Of a stretch of DNA of 57,387 nt, positions 52,532-57,387 are shown piece after piece. Position 1 is the first letter of the stretch, and each line of letters starts with the position of its first letter. The DNA is from an uncultured Mycoplasmatota bacterium (lineage in GTDB: Bacteria; Bacillota_I; Bacilli_A; RF39; UBA660), in the NCBI GenBank assembly GCA_900549285.1, contig URNW01000006.1:1-57387 (forward strand), read 5' to 3'. The notes under the pieces are model-generated. The model worked only from the letters and a program-made list of their open reading frames with translations. It ran no database searches and was not told where the DNA came from. Both the position numbers and the translations under genes were made by a program.

Positions 52532-53070
52532 TTAGTTTAAATAAAGAAAAAAGATTTGTAGATGATTATGTTGTTTTTGATTTAGAAACAACAGGATTTG
52601 ATCCTAAAACAGCTAAAATTATTGAAATTGGGGCTTTAAAGTATAAGAATAATGAGCTTATTGAAGAGTTAAGTATTTTAGTAAATCCTGAATGTGAGAT
52701 TCCTGATGTTATTACAATGATTACGGGAATAGATGATGAATTAGTGAAAAATGCGATTACGATTGAAGAGGCTTTACCACAATTTATTCAATTTATTGAA
52801 GATTTACCTTTGGTTGCTCATAATTCTAATTTCGATTTGTCTTTTATTGAGGAAAATATTAATCGTCTTCATTTGGCAATGATTACTAATAAAAATATTG
52901 ATACTGTTTTATTAGCTAGGAAATATATTAAAGGAGTTTATAATCATAAATTGGAAACTTTAAAGAATTATTTTCGTTTAACTTATTCTTCTCACCGCAG
53001 TATTGAAGATTGTTTAACGACAAATCACGTTTATCAGTATTGTAAGAGTAAAGCTGAAGTTAAGAATTAG
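52528..53070 (+). CDS. DnaQ-like 3'-5' exonuclease
   Basis: A 180-residue DEDDh-family exonuclease. ExoI is FDLETTGFDP (Asp and Glu), ExoII is LVAHNSNFDLSF, and ExoIII is SSHRSIEDC with the H-x4-D signature. It is similar to the exonuclease domain of PolC or to standalone DnaQ/epsilon-like and DinG-type N-terminal domains. It digests 3' ends of DNA or RNA. It overlaps engB by 4 nt, indicating translational coupling. Confidence 0.88.
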   Translation: MISLNKEKRFVDDYVVFDLETTGFDPKTAKIIEIGALKYKNNELIEELSILVNPECEIPDVITMITGIDDELVKNAITIEEALPQFIQFIEDLPLVAHNSNFDLSFIEENINRLHLAMITNKNIDTVLLARKYIKGVYNHKLETLKNYFRLTYSSHRSIEDCLTTNHVYQYCKSKAEVKN

Positions 53071-53107
53071 TAAAGACTATTCTTTTTTCTTGTTTTGAGG
53101 TGAATTT

Positions 53108-53785
53108 ATGAAAATTTTAATTGTAGAAGATGATGATGCAATATTAGATGGTTTAACTTTTTGCCTAAAAAAAGAAGGATTTGAAATTATTCCGACAGAG
53201 TATGCTAAAAAAGGGATAGAAATAGCTTTAGAAGAGAAAGTAGATTTACTTATTTTGGATATTAATTTACCAGATATAAATGGGCTTCAATTGTATCGAA
53301 TGATTAAAGAGAAGAAAGATATTCCTACTATATTTTTAACAGCAAATGATTCAGAACTTAGTATTGTAGAAGCACTTGACAGTGGAGCAGATGATTATAT
53401 TACAAAACCGTTTAAAACAAGAGAATTGATTAGTAGGGTTCATTCCGTTTTAAGAAGAAGTAAAAGAGAAGAACAGAGTATTATTGAAATAAAAGATATT
53501 GTGATTAATTTAACGGAAGCAAAGGTATATAAAAAAGGGAATTTAATATTTTTAACAACTTTAGAATATAAGATTTTACTTATCTTATTTATGCATCCTA
53601 ATTGGGTGTTTACTAGAGAAGAAATTTTAGCAAATATTTGGGATACGGATCAAGAATATGTTAATGATAATACCCTTACTGTTTATATTAAGCGGATTAG
53701 AGAGAAAATAGAAGATGATCCTACTAATCCTAAAATTATTCTTACAGTTAGAGGGGTAGGGTACCGAGTAGATCATGAAAAATAA
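53108..53785 (+). CDS. OmpR-family response regulator
   Basis: A 225-residue response regulator. The receiver domain (1-120) has the acidic pocket VEDDDAI, phospho-acceptor aspartate in LLILDINLPD (about residue 52), conserved Thr in FLTANDS and Lys in YITKPF. The C-terminal winged helix (about 130-222) ends TVYIKRIREKIEDDP and TVRGVGYR. It is co-transcribed with the histidine kinase, overlapping it by 11 nt. The resistance or stress target is unknown. Confidence 0.94.
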   Translation: MKILIVEDDDAILDGLTFCLKKEGFEIIPTEYAKKGIEIALEEKVDLLILDINLPDINGLQLYRMIKEKKDIPTIFLTANDSELSIVEALDSGADDYITKPFKTRELISRVHSVLRRSKREEQSIIEIKDIVINLTEAKVYKKGNLIFLTTLEYKILLILFMHPNWVFTREEILANIWDTDQEYVNDNTLTVYIKRIREKIEDDPTNPKIILTVRGVGYRVDHEK

Positions 53786-54956
53786 GAGTATTTGTTTTCT
53801 TTTAGGAGGTATGGCTTTCACTTTTCTTTTAGCTTTTTTGGTGATTCAATTGAATGATCGTTATATTTATCGCTTTTTTAACCAAGTTATTTATGCTTTA
53901 AAAGAAGTTTATCCTAATGCGGAAATTGATATGGTTAAAATTTTAAATGATGATGAAAATATTCCTGATTATTTAACTGAGTATGGAATTAATGCTCAGA
54001 CAATTCATAAACTTTCTATATATCAAAATTTTCGATATTGTATTATAGTATTAGTTCTTTCTTTTTTTATGATTGTTTCTCTTTTATTCTTTATGATGTA
54101 TTATTTTAGAAACAAAAAGATAAAGAAGGAAATTACTATTATTAATCGCTATTTGCAAGATATTTTAAATGATCAATATGAACTTAATATTGCTGGATAT
54201 AATGAAGATGAGATGAGTATTTTAAAAAATGATATTTATAAAGTAACTATAAAATTAAAAGAATATAGTTTATATGAACAAAAAGAACAAAAGTTTTTGA
54301 TGAATACTTTGGAAGATATTTCTCATCAGCTTAAAACACCTTTAACAGCTTTAATGATTACAAATGATATTATGATTCATAATGATCTTACAGAAGAAGA
54401 AAGACATTCTTTTTTAGAAAAGGAAGCTAAAGAATTAGAACGAATGCAATGGCTTATAACTACACTTTTAAAACTTAGTAAATTAGATAGTGGAACTGTA
54501 GTATTTAAAAAAGAAAAAGTATTAGTAAATCATTTGATTGATGAAGCCTTATTTTCTTTAAATACAGTGATGGAAACAAAAGAAATTCAGGTTGTTAAAA
54601 AGAACTTAGATTTTTATCTTTTTTGTGATGTATTATGGATTAGAGAAGCATTAACTAATATTTTAAAAAATGCTTATGAACATAGTTTAGATAAAGGGAA
54701 AATTATTATTGAAGGAGAAGATAATCCCATTTATCAAGCAATTTTAATTACAGATTATGGCGTTGGAATTCCTAAAAAAGATATTAAAAATATTTTTAAA
54801 AGATTTTATAGTACTAATTTATCAAAGAATAGTATGGGAATTGGACTTAATATGGCAAGAATTATTGTAGAAAAGCACCATGGAAAAATAGAAGTAGAAA
54901 GTGTTGTAGGAAAGTTTACTACTTTTAAAATAATTTTTATGAAAAATAGTTGTTAA
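53775..54956 (+). CDS. Sensor histidine kinase
   Basis: A 393-residue membrane kinase. Two membrane helices (about 7-25 and 87-112) flank a short, roughly 60-residue extracellular loop. HisKA has EDISHQLKTPLTAL with the phospho-histidine near residue 182. The HATPase domain has N box ALTNILKNAYEHS, G1 DYGVGIP and G2 MGIGLNMARIIV. It probably phosphorylates the adjacent OmpR-type regulator. The small sensor loop and lack of an ABC transporter gene nearby do not identify the signal. Confidence 0.92.
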   Translation: MKNKSICFLLGGMAFTFLLAFLVIQLNDRYIYRFFNQVIYALKEVYPNAEIDMVKILNDDENIPDYLTEYGINAQTIHKLSIYQNFRYCIIVLVLSFFMIVSLLFFMMYYFRNKKIKKEITIINRYLQDILNDQYELNIAGYNEDEMSILKNDIYKVTIKLKEYSLYEQKEQKFLMNTLEDISHQLKTPLTALMITNDIMIHNDLTEEERHSFLEKEAKELERMQWLITTLLKLSKLDSGTVVFKKEKVLVNHLIDEALFSLNTVMETKEIQVVKKNLDFYLFCDVLWIREALTNILKNAYEHSLDKGKIIIEGEDNPIYQAILITDYGVGIPKKDIKNIFKRFYSTNLSKNSMGIGLNMARIIVEKHHGKIEVESVVGKFTTFKIIFMKNSC

Positions 54957-55013
54957 ATGAAGAAAAAAGTTTATTATAATAAAGCAATTGGATTCTATAA
55001 AACATAATAAGGT

Positions 55014-55042
55014 TTGTATTATGATATTTTTTCTTGTATAAT
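55014..55042 (+). promoter_or_regulatory. Promoter of the template-repeat RNA
   Basis: TTGTAT (55014-55019), 17 nt, perfect TATAAT (55037-55042). Predicted start near 55049, 25 nt before the template repeat. No ORF follows. Confidence 0.65.
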
Positions 55043-55073
55043 ATAAATGGTTAATCTAGAAAATGAAGCTTTT

Positions 55074-55183
55074 TGTCTCCGTATAACTTTAATGCGACGA
55101 ACAGTAATGCTAACGTGTTCATTGTGAATTCGAGTGGCAACCTCAACAACAACAACGTGAATAACACGTGGGGTGTGCGCCCA
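55074..55183 (+). repeat. DGR template repeat (TR)
   Basis: A 110-nt intergenic copy of the variable segment. It reads as TCT CCG TAT AAC and continues through many AAC/AAT codons to GTGCGCCCA. Its conceptual translation (SPYNFNATNSNANVF, later NLNNNNVNNTWGVRP) is asparagine-rich, as in known DGR templates, where AAC codons sit at positions to be diversified. It has no start codon or ribosome binding site and runs into a stop 12 nt after the repeat, so it is not a gene. Confidence 0.8.
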
Positions 55184-55314
55184 ATATCCTTTTAAACTTA
55201 CTATTTGGTTAAGGCTAAATAAAAAAGCATTAGGATACAAGATTAGCCATTGGGAAACCTAAATATTTGATATTGATGTTTTAAATCTTGTATTTAAAAC
55301 TATTACAATATTAT

Positions 55315-55341
55315 AGTGGAGCGTTTGCTCTACTTTTTTTT
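55315..55341 (+). terminator. Terminator of the template RNA
   Basis: AGTGGAGC-GTTT-GCTCTACT, an eight-pair stem with tetraloop and a long T tract. Confidence 0.85.
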
Positions 55342-55372
55342 ATGATTAATGCTGTAAAATAACATAATCGTA

Positions 55373-55401
55373 TTGAAAAACAATTAAAACTATTGTATAT
55401 T
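55373..55401 (+). promoter_or_regulatory. Promoter of the TasA/SipW-like operon
   Basis: TTGAAA (55373-55378), 17 nt, TATATT (55396-55401), about 115 nt before ATG 55518. Confidence 0.5.
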
Positions 55402-55442
55402 TATTATAGTTATAAAATACCTATGATAAAAATATTTTTTCT

Positions 55443-55461
55443 TTTGACAAGTTTTGTCGAA
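55443..55461 (+). promoter_or_regulatory. Inverted repeat in the operon leader
   Basis: TTTGACAAGTTTTGTCGAA, an imperfect dyad (TTGACAA / TTGTCGAA) between the predicted promoter and the start codon. The half-site TTGTCGAA recurs at 37686-37693. It could be an operator, or its TTGACA could be an alternative -35. Confidence 0.35.
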
Positions 55462-55517
55462 GATAATGAAAAGAAAATAAAAAAGGTATAGAATGGAAAA
55501 ATAAAGGTGGAGAAAGT

Positions 55518-57293
55518 ATGAAACATAAGAATAAAAAGTTAATGATTGTAGTAGCAAGTTTACTTCTTTTAGTAGGAGTATCTTTTGCTTATTTTGTATC
55601 ATCAGTACTATTAGAAGGTAAAGGAAGTAAAACAGAATTTACAACAGCAACAATTAAGGGATCAGAGTTAAGAGTGGAAGGAACTATTAGTTTTGATGAT
55701 TTAGATATTTATCCAGGACATGAGAATGTAAGTAGTATAAAAGTAACAGCAGTAGGAGAAAATGAATTAATACCATATAATGTAATATGGGAAGGAGAAA
55801 ATACTCTTAATACTACCTTAAATTATAAAGTATATAAAACAAGTAGTAAGATAGAAGTAAATACAAGTTGTGAGAAGAAAAAGAAAGTTATAGATGGAGC
55901 ATTAAGATATTATGAAGAATGTAGTATCAGTAATATAGAACAACTAGGTGAAGAAATTACCAGTGGAACAATTAATACCAATGAAACAAAGAAAATAATA
56001 GTAACAGATGAGTTTATAACATCTACAGCGAGTGGAACAAGCATGTATTATTATGTAATATTAGAGTATCCAAACTTAGAGGAAGAACAAAACGAAGATA
56101 TCAATGGAAGATTTAATGGAAAAGTAAGAATAGAGGTAAGTGATACAGAGCCAGATATTGATATAATAGCAGCATATATAAAACAAGAAGATGGAAGTTA
56201 TAAGGAAGTAGCAGATATACCACAGAGTGGATATATATTAAATTCAGAGAAAAGTGTATGTAGTAATGGAGCAACACTAACAGGAACTGTACCAAATATT
56301 ACAATTAATAATTTAAGTAAAAGTGGAACAAGTTGTTATTTATATTTTGATGAGTATGTAAGTGCAAAAGATACAATACTAGCTAATAGTAAAGTAAATA
56401 GTGGAACTCCAGATTTTAGTCAGATAGCAACGACGGATGAAGGAATTTATAAAACTGAAGATGATTGGGGAATAAGCTATTATTATAGGGGAGCAGTAAT
56501 AAATAATTATATAAAATTTGCAGGATTTTATTGGAGAATTATCAGAATCAATGGAGATGGAAGTTTAAGAATAATTTATGATGGAACAAGTGCTCATGGA
56601 AATGGAGAATCATCTGATGATAGGCAAATAGATCAAAGACCTTTTAATAGTTTAGATGATAATAATATGTATGTGGGATATATGTATACCGAAGGCGAGG
56701 TACATGGCTTGAAAACAAGTAGTACCATTAAAGATGTACTAGATAATTGGTATATAGTGAATGTATTAAATAAAGGCTATTCAGAATATGTGAGTATGGA
56801 AGCAGGATTTTGTGGAGATCGAGAACCAAGTACTGATGAATCTATAAGTAATGGTTCAGGAGGAACAGGAACAATACAAACTTACTATGGAGCATATATA
56901 AGATTAGTAAATAGAACAAAGTCTCCAACATTAAAATGTAAAAATAATGATGACATGTATACGGTAAGTGAAAGTAATAGAGGGAATAATGCATTAAGTA
57001 ATCCAATTGGACTTATTACTGCTGATGAAGTGGCTATGGCTGGATTATTACAAGGTAAAGGAACATTAAATAGTTATTTATATATAGGTCAACAATATTG
57101 GACCATGTCTCCATTTAGATATATTACACTGAATGTTGGTTCTGATGTTTTTTCAGTTAGTCCTACGAGTGGACTCAATGGGTCGCCATCAGAATATATG
57201 TTTGGCGTACGTCCAGTCATTAATTTAGCTAGTGATGTAGAGTTAACAGGAAGTGGTACTAGTGAAGATCCATATGTAGTAAAAGGGGCATAG
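55518..57293 (+). CDS. Exported TasA/SipW-like protein with lectin-like C-terminus
   Basis: A 591-residue protein paralogous in its C-terminal half to the DGR target at 38370. The N-terminus (KKLMIVVASLLLLVGVSFAY then F) is a SipW-type signal like those of TasA/camelysin fibre proteins. Residues about 30-210 are beta-rich and TasA-like. A linker with VCSNG leads to the shared domain: KFAGFYWRIIRINGDGS, MEAGFCGDRE, NPIGLITADEVAMAGL, QYWTMSPF and GVRPVINL. Its variable segment is the same codon length as the TR but uses AT-rich synonymous codons, so it is not a recent TR copy. GGTGGAG precedes the ATG. Confidence 0.72.
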   Translation: MKHKNKKLMIVVASLLLLVGVSFAYFVSSVLLEGKGSKTEFTTATIKGSELRVEGTISFDDLDIYPGHENVSSIKVTAVGENELIPYNVIWEGENTLNTTLNYKVYKTSSKIEVNTSCEKKKKVIDGALRYYEECSISNIEQLGEEITSGTINTNETKKIIVTDEFITSTASGTSMYYYVILEYPNLEEEQNEDINGRFNGKVRIEVSDTEPDIDIIAAYIKQEDGSYKEVADIPQSGYILNSEKSVCSNGATLTGTVPNITINNLSKSGTSCYLYFDEYVSAKDTILANSKVNSGTPDFSQIATTDEGIYKTEDDWGISYYYRGAVINNYIKFAGFYWRIIRINGDGSLRIIYDGTSAHGNGESSDDRQIDQRPFNSLDDNNMYVGYMYTEGEVHGLKTSSTIKDVLDNWYIVNVLNKGYSEYVSMEAGFCGDREPSTDESISNGSGGTGTIQTYYGAYIRLVNRTKSPTLKCKNNDDMYTVSESNRGNNALSNPIGLITADEVAMAGLLQGKGTLNSYLYIGQQYWTMSPFRYITLNVGSDVFSVSPTSGLNGSPSEYMFGVRPVINLASDVELTGSGTSEDPYVVKGA

Positions 57294-57298
57294 TTAAT

Positions 57299-57387
57299 AT
57301 GAAAGAGAAAATAAAATATATAGTAATAGTATTAATAGCAATCATAATAATAGGAATAGGAATGACATATTCCTATTTTAGAGTGGG
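57299..57387 (+). CDS. Exported SipW-type substrate, 3' end outside window
   Basis: ATG 57299 starts 5 nt after the previous stop and is open to the right edge (29 codons). The visible part is a signal peptide with a hydrophobic core (VIVLIAIIIIGIGMTYSYF) ending in the SYF motif seen in SipW-processed TasA/camelysin-type precursors and in the 55518 protein. Its function is probably related to that gene, in the same operon. Confidence 0.6.
   Translation, partial: MKEKIKYIVIVLIAIIIIGIGMTYSYFRV

Larger units (their letters stand above)
55049..55342 (+). ncRNA. Candidate DGR template RNA
   Basis: From the predicted start to the terminator the transcript would be about 290 nt: a 25-nt leader, the template repeat (55074-55183) and a structured 3' spacer. 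In the spacer ATACAAGATT (55235-55244) pairs perfectly with AATCTTGTAT (55284-55293), and GGCTAA (55213-55218) can pair with TTAGCC (55243-55248). DGR reverse transcriptases need a structured spacer downstream of the TR in the RNA, so the layout fits. No reverse transcriptase gene is nearby. Confidence 0.62.

Noticed and set aside
55019..55240. Open frame on the minus strand across the template repeat
   Set aside because: It is antisense to the TR, has no ribosome binding site, and exists because AAC-rich sequence reads as GTT on the other strand.
1..57387. DGR reverse transcriptase or Avd gene inside the window
   Set aside because: None of the proteins encoded here has RT motifs such as a YxDD catalytic box in a protein of about 300-400 residues. 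The RT must be elsewhere or absent.
1..57387. Reassigned UGA or UAG codons as in Mollicutes
   Set aside because: Core genes end at their family lengths on ordinary stops and have no internal UGA at conserved Trp positions; the ATG-TAG case is isolated.
1..57387. CRISPR arrays, insertion sequences or prophage
   Set aside because: No regularly spaced repeats, transposase, integrase or phage structural genes are visible. The wall hydrolase at 21289 has a phage-tail-lysozyme-like domain but no phage neighbours.

Overview
The window is about 57 kb of very AT-rich bacterial chromosome. It looks like an uncultured, gut-type Bacillota, probably a Bacilli or Mollicutes-like lineage. The supporting genes are Bacillus-type DnaB/DnaI replication-initiation proteins, a methyltransferase-rpoB-rpoC block, a glycine T-box with a single-chain GlyRS, ParE, an OmpR-type two-component system and an elongator tRNA-Met. 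UGA and UAG both behave as ordinary stops, so the code is standard. YunB, a YlmC/YmxH-type PRC-barrel protein and a cysteine-rich CotY/CotZ spore-coat protein suggest a lineage that sporulates or recently did. The taxonomy is inference from gene content; there is no rRNA here.

Layout. 1-1163: the N-terminal part of a polytopic membrane protein (minus strand), running off the edge. 1345-11033: housekeeping genes (HU, YfcE phosphodiesterase, DUF1848 protein, DUF2974 hydrolase, M18 aminopeptidase, YlmC, LspA, RluD, rhomboid, RluB, HD protein, ferredoxin) plus one frameshifted small gene. 11149-15239: a coiled acidic membrane protein, YunB, and two surface-type proteins without signal peptides (beta-helix and DUF11). 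15364-21161: tRNA-Met, a frameshifted HD gene, Ogt, a cysteine synthase preceded by two tiny Cys-rich ORFs, an APH(3')-like kinase, two Nudix genes around an rsgA remnant, and the spore-coat gene. 21289-25172: a 990-residue membrane-anchored SGNH + M23 + lysozyme protein and its partner. 25264-33304: rsmC-like methyltransferase, rpoB, rpoC. 33376-37367: Ig-like membrane protein, a frameshifted gene, T-box leader, small gene, glyQS. 37369-39677: candidate small RNA, double-XRE regulator, and a surface protein with a hypervariable C-terminus. 39779-54956: dnaB, dnaI, thioredoxin-like protein, parE, a 1465-residue adhesin-like protein, ArsR/CadA-type metal efflux, EngB, DnaQ-like exonuclease and a two-component system. 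54957-57387: a transcribed template repeat and an operon of TasA/SipW-like exported proteins.

The most interesting system is a split diversity-generating retroelement (DGR). A 110-nt, AAC/AAT-rich template repeat (TR, 55074-55183) sits in an intergenic region with its own sigma-A-like promoter and a strong terminator. A 104-nt variable repeat (VR, 39499-39602) ends the C-type-lectin-like domain of the surface protein at 38370-39677, about 15.5 kb away. TR and VR share GC-rich flanks out of character with the genome. In my hand alignment most differences fall on TR adenines. No reverse transcriptase is in the window, so the RT must act in trans or be lost. A second paralogue at 55518-57293 carries an older, codon-ameliorated VR of the same length as the TR.

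Other points of interest are polycysteine leader peptides before cysK, an unusually compact T-box followed by a start-stop (AUG-UAG) mini-ORF, and several single-nucleotide disruptions that may be real decay, programmed slippage or assembly error.
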